Assembly (NCBI GenBank): GCA_019243635.1
Contig: JAFAUB010000130.1
Coordinates: forward strand, 1 to 34,898
Reading direction: 5' to 3'
Length of the DNA stretch: 34,898 bases
DNA from: Pseudonocardiales bacterium
GTDB lineage: Bacteria > Actinomycetota > Actinomycetes > Mycobacteriales > Pseudonocardiaceae
Of this stretch, positions 1 through 7,978 are shown one piece after another (position 1 is the stretch's first letter; each line of letters begins with the position of its first letter). The notes under the pieces are model-generated. The model searched no databases, had not been told where the DNA came from, and was given only the letters and a program-made list of their open reading frames with translations. The position numbers were made by a program, and so were the translations under genes.

Positions 1-96
1 AAGCAGTTCCGCGATGCCACGAGCCGAGTTTTCCCGGCTCAGCTCGCGGGAGATCGTCTCCCGTTCCTCGGCGCACAACGGCACACCCCCACTCAT
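1..96 (-). CDS. IS30-family transposase, N-terminal fragment cut by window edge
   Basis: Reading the minus strand from an ATG at 96 gives 32 codons that run without a stop off the left edge. The peptide contains EERETISREL followed by SARGIAELL. This matches the N-terminal helix-turn-helix of IS30-type transposases, which have the pattern ER-x-x-I-x-x-x-L ... S-x-R-x-IA-x-x-L. In that family the enzyme binds the element ends and cuts and joins DNA with a C-terminal DDE domain, which lies outside this window. A GGGGGA stretch just upstream could serve as ribosome binding site. An in-frame TTG at 99 is an alternative start. The family call rests only on this short N-terminus. Confidence 0.68.
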   Translation of the reverse strand, partial: MSGGVPLCAEERETISRELSRENSARGIAELL

Positions 97-200
97 CAAC
101 CATCCCCCAGAATATTCCCCAGAAAGGGGACATCTTAGCAGATCAAACTCTGCTAGAATAAAGGCCTGTCGCTACGACCGTTTGAGCCCAAGGGCTGGCG
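1..200 (-). mobile_element. One end of an IS30-type insertion sequence
   Basis: The transposase start at 96 lies about 100 bp from the point near 194 where a regulator gene on the same strand loses its expected sequence. The stretch between is clearly more A/T-rich than the surroundings. It contains the inverted pair AGCAGA (136-142 area) and TCTGCT (149-154 area). I infer that the element's upstream terminus lies at about 190-205. The exact inverted repeat and target duplication cannot be fixed because the other end is not visible. Confidence 0.5.
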
Positions 201-652
201 TTCGCGAACAGGTCGATGTTTTCTTGCGCGCTGAGCAGCAGGTCCATCCAAAGATGCTTCGGAGTGTCCGCCCTGTGTGGGTAGAACGTCACCACCTGGT
301 CGAAGCCTTGGTTGGATGACCCTGTCGGTGGGGTTGGTCGTACGGTTGGTGTCACCGCCCGCGGCGTAGCCGGTTCGGGTGCGGGCTCAGCTCCGCCGTC
401 ATGGGTTTGAAACAGTTGGTCGACCCTCCAGCCGGGCAACATGGCCTCCAGGATACGGCAGTGGTCCGCGTACGGAAGCCCAACCAGGTCACCGGAAAGC
501 CACCGGTAGAACTGTGCCTTGCTCGGCCAGCCACCCCGCAGGGTCTGGTCGACGGTCGCGGCGACCCTGTCGTACTCACGACAAAAAGCGCTGTGAGTCT
601 GCGAGTGGCGGTGCTGGAGCAGGACCTTCAGCACGATGGGCTTGACGCTCAA
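143..652 (-). pseudogene. DUF5919-type small regulator, C-terminus replaced by IS sequence
   Basis: The ORF starts at a TTG at 652 with AAGGAGG nine bases upstream. Residues 1-80 look like the compact DNA-binding-like N-terminus of actinobacterial DUF5919 proteins (SKAQFYRWLSGDLVGLPY). A Pro-rich linker follows, and then the start of the conserved C-terminal domain (FYPHRADTPKHLWMDLLLS, then IDLFANAS). From memory, family members continue for roughly another 100 residues. Here the reading frame instead leaves the family after ANAS and ends 16 residues later inside IS-like DNA. The gene is therefore probably inactivated by insertion. The family role is uncertain; a transcription-factor-like or phospholipase-D-like signalling role has been suggested for such domains. 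Confidence 0.6.
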
Positions 653-1198
653 CGGGTTACCCCTCCTTCGACGCGAGACGAGACGAGACTATCACGGCTC
701 GGGAGCCGGGCGAGACCGGAGGAGGTACAGAGGTTCGAGAAGAGACGACCACGGGTCGAGAACAGACCTTGGCCTGGCCGAACATTCCTGTGCGCCGCCT
801 GGTCCGGCGGCGACCACACAGACAGTCGAGTCACAAGGGCGAGGTACATGGCTGTTCCCAGGAACCACCGGTTCGGAGCTGAGTTCGACAGTGCGTTTTC
901 TCAAGGTGTTTCTCAAGGACCTGGTCCTCATCGGCGGCATCGTGCCGCACAACGAGTATCAGACACCCTGAAGCCGGCCCGGGAGGCCTCCGAACGCTCA
1001 GCCGGTCTCCGGCCCATCTGATCACGATGCGCGCCGTGACGGCCACCATTGAGTCCACCACGGGTGCGGTCGAGACGCAGGCACGCGGTTGCGAGGAGCA
1101 CAAGGGTTGGTCATGACTGTGGAAATGCCGCCGAACGATCCCCCGCGGACGGTGATGGAGGCGGTAACGGGTGTTCCACGTATCAAGGAGAGGTCATC
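653..1198. other. Intergenic stretch, no gene supported
   Basis: About 545 bp lie between the divergent regulator remnant and the small gene at 1199. The stretch contains a short CGAGA tandem (676-690 area). Several ORFs of under 115 codons were examined, and none has a convincing ribosome binding site or recognisable motif. A possible 29-codon ORF from an ATG at 1027 overlaps an ATG at 1113, but I recognise neither. The stretch presumably holds the promoters of the flanking genes. Confidence 0.4.
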
Positions 1199-1423
1199 GT
1201 GGAGTTGTATAATCATGTCGACGGCCCGGGCAGGGGTCACCGTAAAGCGATACCCGCAACGTGTCAGCTGCACCGGGGTCCGGTGGGTTTCGCCAACCTC
1301 ATGGTGAGCAAGCAGGGCGGGTCGATCGTGTTCGACCCCCATGTCACCGGCGCCTGCGTGATGTCCCTCGATGAGGACGGTGCCAAGTTGCTCTGCAACT
1401 TGTTGACGGAATGGCTGGGATGA
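1199..1423 (+). CDS. Small conserved hypothetical protein (74 aa)
   Basis: A GTG start at 1199 is preceded by AAGGAG at 1185-1190, eight bases away, which is a strong ribosome binding site. A longer in-frame ORF opens at 1049, but its N-terminus looks non-coding, so the GTG was chosen. The protein contains GPVGFANLMVSKQGGSIVF, then DPHVTGACVMSLDEDGA, and ends in LTEWLG. I recall this pattern from small, uncharacterised actinobacterial proteins, often near regulator genes. There is no signal peptide or membrane segment. The three Cys residues are not arranged as a metal site. The function is unknown. It stands alone between the IS-damaged regulator and the glycolate oxidase operon. Confidence 0.6.
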   Translation: MELYNHVDGPGRGHRKAIPATCQLHRGPVGFANLMVSKQGGSIVFDPHVTGACVMSLDEDGAKLLCNLLTEWLG

Positions 1424-1534
1424 CCTGAGGTAGCGCTCGGGAACCGGAAGACGAACAGGACAAACCGCAAAAACCGGTCAAGAAGCCCCAGCGTGTTCTG
1501 GAAGGTGCTCAAGCATCCATGAGACCCTAGGCGG

Positions 1535-2998
1535 ATGGGCGCGGGGTTGGAGCTGCTGGCGGCGGAGTTCAGTGCGCTTCTCGGGCGTGCGGCCGTGATC
1601 ACCGACCGGCAGCGGCTACGAACCTACGAGTGTGACGGGCTGGCGCAGTACCGGGTGGTGCCGGGCCTGGTGGTGCTGCCGGAGTCCGCCGAGCAGATCG
1701 CCGCGGTGGTCCGGGCCTGTGCCGCCGCAGGGGTACCCTTCGTGGCCCGGGGCTCGGGTACCGGGCTATCCGGCGGCGCGCTGCCACATGCCGAGGGTGT
1801 GCTGATCGTGACCTCGCGGATGCGCCGGATCCTGGAGGTCGACCCCGCCAACGAGCGCGCGGTCGTCGAGCCCGGGGTGGTCAACCTAGACGTGACGAAG
1901 GCCGTCGCGCCGCAGGGCTGGTACTTCGCGCCCGACCCCTCCAGCCAGCAGATCTGCTCGGTGGGCGGCAACGTCGCGGAGAACTCCGGCGGGGCGCACT
2001 GCCTCAAGTACGGGTTCACCACCCACCATGTGCTGGGCGTCGAGGTGGTCACCCCGGACGGCGAGCTGGTGTGGTTAGGCGGAACCACCCGTGATGTGCC
2101 CGGGTACGACCTGCTCGGCGCGTTCGTCGGCAGCGAGGGCACCCTCGGGATCGCCACCAAGATCGTGGTGCGACTGCTGCGGGAGCCGGAGTCGGTACGT
2201 TGCCTGCTCGCCGCCTTCCCCGGGGTGGACGAGGCGGGCGCCGCAGTGTCGAAGATCATCGCCGACGGCGTCATCCCGGCGGCCATCGAGATGATGGACG
2301 CGCTGGCGATCGAGGCGGCCGAGGCTGCGGTGGCCTGTGGTTACCCCGGGGGTGCCGGTGCGGTGCTCATCGTGGAGCTGGACGGTCCGGTCGCCGAGGT
2401 GGAGCACACCTTCACCGCAGTGCACCGGCACTGCACCGACGCGAGCGCCTTCGAGATCCGGGTGGCTCGAGACGCCGCCCAGCGGGCACTGTTCTGGCGG
2501 GGTCGCAAGTCCGCGTTCGCGGCGGTGGGCCGGATCAGCCCCGACTACATCGTGCAGGACGGGGTGATTCCCCGAACGGTGCTGCCCGAGGTGCTGCGTC
2601 GCATCGCCGAGCTGTCGGCCGGTACCGGGGTGCGGGTGGCCAACGTGTTCCACGCGGGCGACGGCAACCTGCACCCGCTGGTCTTGTTCGACGAGACCAA
2701 ACCCGGCGAGGCGCAGGCCGCCGAGGAGGTCTCGGGCGCGATCCTCGACCTGTGCATCGCCTACGGCGGCTCGATCACCGGCGAGCACGGCGTGGGGATG
2801 GACAAGGCTCGGTACATGCCGCGGATGTTCACCGACGAGGATCTGGACACCATGCAGCGGTTGCGCTGCGCCTTCGATCCCGCCGGGGTGTGCAACCCTG
2901 GCAAGGTGTTCCCCACTCCTCGGCTGTGCGGTGAGGTGCCGGGCAGGCACAAGGGTGTGCACCCGCTGCAGGCCGCGGGCCTGGCCGAGCAGTTCTGA
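1535..2998 (+). CDS. glcD: Glycolate oxidase FAD subunit GlcD
   Basis: The 487-residue protein is the usual GlcD length. The FAD-binding type-4 domain spans about residues 35-215 and includes PFVARGSGTGLSGGA and SVGGNVAENSGG. The C-terminal FAD-oxidase domain carries the HAGDGNLHP and GEHGVG motifs and ends in the usual CNPGKVFPT. The enzyme oxidises glycolate (or a similar 2-hydroxy acid) to glyoxylate and passes electrons through GlcF to the respiratory chain. It is the first gene of a three-gene operon, and its TGA overlaps the glcE start (TGATG at 2996-3000). The upstream ribosome binding site is weak. D-lactate dehydrogenase is a close alternative, but the coupled GlcE and GlcF partners favour glycolate oxidase. 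Confidence 0.9.
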   Translation: MGAGLELLAAEFSALLGRAAVITDRQRLRTYECDGLAQYRVVPGLVVLPESAEQIAAVVRACAAAGVPFVARGSGTGLSGGALPHAEGVLIVTSRMRRILEVDPANERAVVEPGVVNLDVTKAVAPQGWYFAPDPSSQQICSVGGNVAENSGGAHCLKYGFTTHHVLGVEVVTPDGELVWLGGTTRDVPGYDLLGAFVGSEGTLGIATKIVVRLLREPESVRCLLAAFPGVDEAGAAVSKIIADGVIPAAIEMMDALAIEAAEAAVACGYPGGAGAVLIVELDGPVAEVEHTFTAVHRHCTDASAFEIRVARDAAQRALFWRGRKSAFAAVGRISPDYIVQDGVIPRTVLPEVLRRIAELSAGTGVRVANVFHAGDGNLHPLVLFDETKPGEAQAAEEVSGAILDLCIAYGGSITGEHGVGMDKARYMPRMFTDEDLDTMQRLRCAFDPAGVCNPGKVFPTPRLCGEVPGRHKGVHPLQAAGLAEQF

Positions 2999-4263
2999 TG
3001 GTCACCTCCACCCTGGGCGGGTTGCGGGCGGCCTGTGGTGATGTGACCGAGGCAGGCGCTGACGACACCGTGGATGGGGTGCCGGCGCGCTGGGTGGCCT
3101 GGCCGGGTAGCAACGAGGAGGTCTCGGCAGTGCTGCGCGCGGCGGCCGAGCTGGGGCTGCGGTCAGTCGCCCGAGGCACCGGTAGCCGGTTGGCTTGGGG
3201 TGCCCCGCCAACCGCCCTGGACCTGATCGTGGACACCAGCCGGATGGGCGCGGTGCTCGCGCATGCCGCAGGCGACCTGGTCGTCACCGTGCAGGCCGGG
3301 CTGCGGATGGCCGACCTGCAGGATGCGCTGGCGCCGCACCGGCAGCGACTGGCCCTGGACAATGGCGACACTGCGGGGGGCCCGGTCGCCGGGGGCACTG
3401 TGGGGGACACTGCCGGGGGCACGGTCGGAGGCACGATCGCCACTGCCGCGTCGGGCCCACTGCGCTACCGGTACGGCTCGGTGCGCGACCTGCTCATCGG
3501 CATCACCGTGGTCCTCGCCGACGGCACCCTCACCCGCTCCGGGGGGACGGTGGTGAAGAACGTCGCCGGTTATGACCTGGGCAAGCTCTACACCGGATCG
3601 CTGGGCACCCTGGGTGTGATCACCGAGGCGGTGTTCCGGCTGCATCCGCTGCCCGAGGCGAGCCGTTGGATCACCGTGCCGGCCTCCGACGCCGAGCGCG
3701 CCGCGGCCGCCATCGCCGCGATTCGGGCATCGCAGCTCGACCCGGTAGCCCTCGAAGTGGACCGTGCCGCGCCCGGTGCTCCGGTGACCGTCGGAGTCGC
3801 CGTCGAGGGTGTCGCCGGGGGCATCGGTACCCGCGCCGATGCCGTCGCGGACCTGCTCGGCGAGGCGGCTGGGGCGAGCGCCGCGGTGACCGAGCAGCCA
3901 CCGGGCTGGTGGGGTCGGCCCCCGCACCCACCGCAGGGACCCGCCGCGGTGATCACCTGCGAGCCCACCGGGCTGGCCGACCTGCTCACCACCGGCCTCG
4001 GCGCGCTGCGCGGCTCGGCCGGGGCCGGAGTGCTCATCGCGGGTCTGGACGACGGTGACCGGCTGGGTGCCCAGCTGGCGCAGCTGCGTGGGATCGCCAC
4101 CCGGCACGGCGGCAGCGCGGTGCTGCGCTGCGCGCCCCCGCACCGCAGGACTGGTCTCGATGTGTGGGGACCGGTGCCCGCGCTGGCGTTGATGCGCCGG
4201 CTCAAGGACCAGTTCGACCCGGAGCACCGGCTGGCGCCGGGTCGGTTCGTGGGAGGGATCTGA
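2998..4263 (+). CDS. glcE: Glycolate oxidase FAD-binding subunit GlcE
   Basis: The start ATG at 2998 overlaps the glcD stop and implies translational coupling. The 421-residue protein carries one FAD-binding type-4 domain. It includes SVARGTGSRLAWG, the GGTIATAASGP motif (about residue 143) and GGTVVKNVAGYDLGKLYTGS, all typical of GlcE. Its C-terminus LKDQFDPEHRLAPGRF is also characteristic. GlcE is the second flavin-domain subunit needed for glycolate oxidase activity. One oddity is a run of Gly/Thr/Val repeats at about residues 121-143, just before the GGTIA motif, where family members normally have a short Gly turn. Its stop TGA overlaps the glcF ATG at 4263. Confidence 0.88.
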   Translation: MVTSTLGGLRAACGDVTEAGADDTVDGVPARWVAWPGSNEEVSAVLRAAAELGLRSVARGTGSRLAWGAPPTALDLIVDTSRMGAVLAHAAGDLVVTVQAGLRMADLQDALAPHRQRLALDNGDTAGGPVAGGTVGDTAGGTVGGTIATAASGPLRYRYGSVRDLLIGITVVLADGTLTRSGGTVVKNVAGYDLGKLYTGSLGTLGVITEAVFRLHPLPEASRWITVPASDAERAAAAIAAIRASQLDPVALEVDRAAPGAPVTVGVAVEGVAGGIGTRADAVADLLGEAAGASAAVTEQPPGWWGRPPHPPQGPAAVITCEPTGLADLLTTGLGALRGSAGAGVLIAGLDDGDRLGAQLAQLRGIATRHGGSAVLRCAPPHRRTGLDVWGPVPALALMRRLKDQFDPEHRLAPGRFVGGI

Positions 4264-5558
4264 TGAGCGCAGGTGCTTTTGACGACCATCACCCGCCGCC
4301 GCTTGAACTGATCAACGACTGCGTGCATTGCGGGTTCTGCCTGCCTTCCTGCCCCACCTACGTGCTGTGGGGGGAGGAGATGGACTCACCGCGCGGTCGC
4401 ATCCACCTGATGAAGACCGGCCTGGAGGGTGAGCCGCTGTCCGCGTCGATGGTGAGCCACTTCGACGCCTGCCTGGGGTGTATGGCCTGCGTGCCGGCCT
4501 GCCCGTCCGGCGTGCGTTACGGCACGCTGATCTCCGACACCCGGGCCCAGGTGCAGCGTCGCTACGAGCGGCCCCGTCGGGAGCGGCTGCTCCGCGAGGT
4601 GATCTTCTGGTTGTTCCCCCATCCGAGGCGGTTGCGGGCGTTACGCGGGCCACTGGCGCTCTACCAGCGCAGTGGGCTGGGCCGGTGGCTGCGGCGGACC
4701 GGGCTGCTGGACCGGTTGCCCCCGACGCTGCGGGTGATGGAGTCGCTGGCCCCGACGCTGACCCGGCGCCGGCCACTGCCGGAGCGGGTGCCCGCCTCCG
4801 GGCGCCGCCGTGCGGTGGTCGGGATGCTCACCGGCTGCGTGCAGGACGCGTTGTTTCCCGAGGTTAATGCCGCCACCGCGCGGGTGCTCGCCGCTGAGGG
4901 CTGCGATGTCGTGATCCCCCGAGGGCAGAGCTGCTGCGGGGCGCTATCCCAGCACATGGGCCGCGAGGACGAGGCGGTCTCCTTCGCCCGTGCGCTGATC
5001 GAGCGCTTCGAGACCGCCGGGGTGGACCATGTCGTGGTCAACGCGGCGGGCTGCGGCTCGGCGATGAAGGAATACGCACACCTGCTGCGGGACGATCCCG
5101 ACTACGCCACCCGCGCGCGGGCTTTCGTCGAGCGCACCCGCGACGTCTCCGAGCTGCTCGTCGAGCTCGGACCGGTGGCGCCGCGGCACCCGCTGGACAT
5201 CACGGTCGCCTACCACGACGCCTGTCATCTCGGGCACGCCCAAGGTGTCCGGTCCCAGCCCCGCGAGCTGCTGCGGGCCATCCCCGACCTGACGCTGACC
5301 GAGATCCCTGAAGCCGACCTGTGCTGCGGTTCAGCTGGGGTCTACAACCTGCTGCACCCCGAGCCGGCCACCGCGCTGGGGGACCGCAAAGCCCGCAACG
5401 TGCTCGCCACCGGCGCGTCAGTCCTGGTCACCGCCAACCCTGGATGCCTGATGCAGATCGCGGCCAGCGCCCGGCGGCTCGGCGGGCACCTCAAGCTGGC
5501 CCACACCGTCTCCGTGCTGGACGCCTCGATCCGGGACGTGCCGCTGCGCTGCTCGTGA
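4263..5558 (+). CDS. glcF: Glycolate oxidase iron-sulfur subunit GlcF
   Basis: The ATG at 4263 overlaps the glcE stop. A longer in-frame ORF from 4164 would run into glcE, so this start is preferred. The 431-residue protein has two 4Fe-4S ferredoxin motifs near the N-terminus, CVHCGFCLPSCP and CLGCMACVPACP. Two cysteine-rich CCG domains follow, with SCCG (about residue 223) and CCGSAGVYNL near residue 360, and a HDACHLGHAQG motif between them. It moves electrons from GlcDE to the membrane quinone pool. It ends the operon; about 220 bp of non-coding DNA follow. Confidence 0.9.
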   Translation: MSAGAFDDHHPPPLELINDCVHCGFCLPSCPTYVLWGEEMDSPRGRIHLMKTGLEGEPLSASMVSHFDACLGCMACVPACPSGVRYGTLISDTRAQVQRRYERPRRERLLREVIFWLFPHPRRLRALRGPLALYQRSGLGRWLRRTGLLDRLPPTLRVMESLAPTLTRRRPLPERVPASGRRRAVVGMLTGCVQDALFPEVNAATARVLAAEGCDVVIPRGQSCCGALSQHMGREDEAVSFARALIERFETAGVDHVVVNAAGCGSAMKEYAHLLRDDPDYATRARAFVERTRDVSELLVELGPVAPRHPLDITVAYHDACHLGHAQGVRSQPRELLRAIPDLTLTEIPEADLCCGSAGVYNLLHPEPATALGDRKARNVLATGASVLVTANPGCLMQIAASARRLGGHLKLAHTVSVLDASIRDVPLRCS

Positions 5559-5632
5559 GTGGCGACACGAGCGGGAGCCGGGGGATGTGATGAAGGGTAG
5601 TGTTGCCGTCTCCAGCCAGTGGACGTACCGAG

Positions 5633-5678
5633 GAGGTGAGACCCATTACCGCCAGCTCAGGTCGGGTGCTCTCACCTC
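5633..5678. repeat. 8-bp perfect inverted repeat downstream of glcF
   Basis: GAGGTGAG at 5633-5640 is the exact reverse complement of CTCACCTC at 5671-5678, with 30 bases between. The first arm overlaps an AGGAGGTGAG sequence that looks like a ribosome binding site but has no start codon or ORF after it. It could be a hairpin in the transcript or a protein site. Nothing here decides which. Confidence 0.4.
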
Positions 5679-5708
5679 ACGGCCGTGCGGTCCACCCGTT
5701 ATCGCGGT

Positions 5709-5730
5709 CCACCCGTTGGTTGAAGGGTGG
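5709..5730. terminator. Possible weak hairpin between glcF and methyltransferase
   Basis: CCACCC at 5709-5714 pairs with GGGTGG at 5725-5730 around a 10-base loop. The sequence CGGTCCACCCGTT occurs twice nearby (5689 and 5705 areas). There is no U-tract, so termination is only a possibility. It could also be leader structure of the downstream gene. Confidence 0.25.
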
Positions 5731-5782
5731 CTAGTTAAAGGGTGACCGAGGGAGCGCCCATCACATCCCGAAAGGCGCTCTC

Positions 5783-6631
5783 ATGTCAGCTTCCCCGTCA
5801 CCTCGCCCTCGATCCGCCATCGTCACCAGGCTTCGGGACGCCGGCTGTGTCTTTGCCGACGACGAGGCGCGGTTGCTCGTCTCCGCGGCAAGGACGCCGG
5901 CCGACCTCGCCGTCATGGTGGATCGGCGAGCCGCCGGCCTGCCGCTGGAACACGTCCTCGGCTGGGCGGAGTTCTGCGGCCTGCGGGTAGCCGTGGACCC
6001 CGGAGTCTTCATACCCCGCCGCCGCACCGAGTTCCTCGTCCGCCAGGCCACCGCCCTCTTCCGCCGGACCGCCGGCCCCGCCGACCAGGCCCTCGCTCGA
6101 CCACGAGCTGTTGTCGTCGACCTGTGCTGCGGCTCGGGCGCGGTGGGCGCCGCGCTGGTCGCGGCCCTGGACCGGGTCGCGCTGTACGCCGTCGACATCG
6201 ACCCCGCCGCGGTGCGGTGCGCCCGCCGCAACATCGACGCCGCCGGTGCTCAGGCCTACGTCGGTGACCTTTACCAGCCGCTGCCCGCTGCCCTGCGGGG
6301 CCGTGTCGACGTCCTGGTCGCCAACGCACCCTATGTACCCACCGAGGCGATCAGGCTGCTGCCCCCGGAGGCCCGCATGCACGAGCCGCGCATGGCGCTC
6401 GACGGTGGCGCGGACGGGCTTGACGTCCTGCGTCGGGTGATCGCCGCAGCGCCGCTATGGCTGGCACCGGGCGGCCACCTGCTGGTCGAGACCAGCGAGC
6501 GCCAGGCGCCGCAGACCGTCGACACCGTCGCTCGCAACGGGCTGATCCCGCGGGTGGCCGGTTCCGGCGAGCTGAACGCCACCGTCGTCATCGGAACCAG
6601 GCCCGCCACGTGGTCCACGAGCGCCTCGTGA
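5783..6631 (+). CDS. HemK-like N5-glutamine methyltransferase family protein
   Basis: The ATG at 5783 follows GAAAGG at a normal distance. The 282-residue protein has an N-terminal helical part (AGLPLEHVLGWAEFCGL) and FIPRRRTEFLV, as in HemK/PrmC enzymes. A Rossmann SAM-binding motif follows (VVDLCCGSGAVGAAL). The hallmark NPPY catalytic motif reads NAPYVP here. Family members methylate a glutamine side chain, classically of release factors, using SAM. The P-to-A change in NPPY is typical of an actinobacterial side branch annotated as putative N5-glutamine methyltransferase, so the substrate is uncertain. It is not the canonical prmC, which normally sits next to prfA. It appears to be a single-gene unit. 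Confidence 0.75.
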   Translation: MSASPSPRPRSAIVTRLRDAGCVFADDEARLLVSAARTPADLAVMVDRRAAGLPLEHVLGWAEFCGLRVAVDPGVFIPRRRTEFLVRQATALFRRTAGPADQALARPRAVVVDLCCGSGAVGAALVAALDRVALYAVDIDPAAVRCARRNIDAAGAQAYVGDLYQPLPAALRGRVDVLVANAPYVPTEAIRLLPPEARMHEPRMALDGGADGLDVLRRVIAAAPLWLAPGGHLLVETSERQAPQTVDTVARNGLIPRVAGSGELNATVVIGTRPATWSTSAS

Positions 6632-6703
6632 CCCGGCTCGGCCGGCAGGATCGCCACTCCCCGTCTACTCAGTCGATCCGATAAGCGATATTATGACAAA
6701 TGC

Positions 6704-6910
6704 TCCTCTCCGACCGAGTCGTGGGGCGGGGACTGGCCCGAAACGCTCAACACGCTGATCCTCCTCGAGGAGGGTGTCCGGACGACGATCACGGACACGG
6801 TTCTCCACCCGTCGGAGGAGGCGCGCGGCGCGGCGCTCACGACGGAGATGCGGGAAGGCGCGTCTCAGAGCTTCGATCATCTCGCCGAGCACCTGCGGGT
6901 GATGGCATGA
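6704..6910 (+). pseudogene. C-terminal remnant of an SRPBCC/AHSA1-domain protein
   Basis: In the frame ending at the TGA 6908-6910, the translation reads WGGDWPETLNTLILLEEG, then RTTITDTVLHPSEEARGAA, then SFDHLAEHLRVMA. This is the end of an AHSA1-type SRPBCC protein, which normally has about 150 residues. These proteins form a helix-grip fold with a hydrophobic pocket. Only about 65 residues are recognisable; upstream of 6704 the frame no longer matches and there is no suitable start. It is therefore a decayed fragment. It collides tail to tail with the FAD monooxygenase remnant, and its stop lies at the junction. Confidence 0.6.
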
Positions 6911-7974
6911 CCGGTGTGGCACCGAACCAGCGCCGCAGCGCGGGCTCAGGTGATGAGCTCGGGCTGGCGCCCGCCCAGCAGACATGACCGTCGGGTCGGA
7001 CCAACACGCGGTCGGTACCAGGGGACGCGCCTAGCACGGTGCCCACGGGGGAGTCGATGACGCGCGCGACAACCCGGTCGACACCGTCGGGCGCCCGCGT
7101 CGGGTACGGCGGGAGCCCGCTGAGTTCCAGGAGCAGCCCGCGTCCGGGTCGCAGTAGCGCGCTGACCGTGGTCGGGCCGTCTTCGGTCTCCGGTGACAGG
7201 TCGACCATCCGGGCGCCGACCAGCGGATCAGGGTCGCCAAGGTCATAGCGCAGGTCCAACCCGCACGTCAGGCCGGTCAGGTAACGGTTCGCGTCGGGCA
7301 GTCGAGCGAGGTCGATGACGATCTCGCGCAGGGCGCGCACGTCGTCGGCATCCGGCGGCGGGCTCATGAGCACGCTCTGAGCGCGCGTCGTCGCGAGTAC
7401 CCGGGCGGCCACCGGGTGCCGCTCGGTGTGGTAGCGGTCGAGTGCGCTCGTCAGGCTTGTCCAGTGGGTGCATCAGCATCCAGTAACCCCCACCGGTGCG
7501 GGTGAGCGTGCTGATGTGCGACACCGACTGCGCCACCGTCGCCGACATCGCCGCCAGCTCGACATCCGCGCTGACCGCGGTCAGCGTCCCGGCCCGCCCC
7601 GGGAAGGCCATGCCGGTCAGCTTCCGAACCGTGCTGTGCGCACCATCGCACGCGCGGGATGAGGACACCATCCGGGCAGCGGGTGCGCCAGGGGCGAGCG
7701 TCCAACGGCACCGGCAGACCGGCGAAATGCCAACCGGCCGACTCCGTCGGAATGGCACGCTCGGTCACCGCGTCGAGTAGTGTCCCCGCATCGCCAGCAC
7801 TTCCGACGTGCGCGGGTTGACCCCAGCGCCGCGAGACTGACCGCTCGGTGTGGCCCGCCGCTCGATCACTTCGACGGCCACCCCGGCCAACGCCGGCTCA
7901 CCGGCCACCATCAGCCCGGTCGGCCCTGCGTCGACGACGACAGCAGTCTCTTCTCGCCCCCGGAGTGTTTTCAC
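6911..7974 (-). pseudogene. Broken FAD-dependent aromatic-ring monooxygenase (PheA/TfdB type)
   Basis: Several frames together make one degraded enzyme. From a GTG at 7974 the N-terminal dinucleotide fold reads VVVDAGPTGLMVAGE; the first Gly of GAGPTG is Asp. It continues to VNPRTSEVLAMRG, and then a frameshift occurs at about 7782. The next frame reads LLDAVTERAIP and HFAGLPVPLDARPW. After a deletion the third frame reads ACDGAHSTVRKLTGMAFPGR. A large deletion after GGGYWMLMHP removes the GD FAD-binding motif. The last frame resumes at SALDRYHTERHPVAARVL and covers the thioredoxin-like C-terminus. About 1.06 kb remains of a gene normally near 1.5 kb. It is clearly not functional. Intact relatives hydroxylate phenols or antibiotics with NAD(P)H. 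Confidence 0.8.
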
Positions 7975-7978
7975 ACTC
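7963..7978. promoter_or_regulatory. Operator-like palindrome at start of the dead monooxygenase
   Basis: GAGTGT at 7963-7968 and ACACTC at 7973-7978 form a perfect 6-bp inverted repeat with a 4-base centre. It overlaps the inferred GTG start at 7974 of the minus-strand monooxygenase. A TTATGCT sequence at about 7980-7987 (minus strand) resembles a -10 box. The layout fits a TetR/MarR-like operator controlling a monooxygenase. No regulator gene is adjacent, so this is inference. Confidence 0.4.

Noticed and set aside
1089..1307. A 72-codon plus-strand frame overlapping the small gene at 1199
   Set aside because: Its first part has no ribosome binding site, and its second part overlaps the better-supported GTG-started frame. 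The composition is Ser/Arg/Trp-rich as in shadow frames.
2200..2934. A 244-codon plus-strand frame within glcD
   Set aside because: It is a +1/+2 shadow of glcD, made almost wholly of Arg, Gly and Ala.
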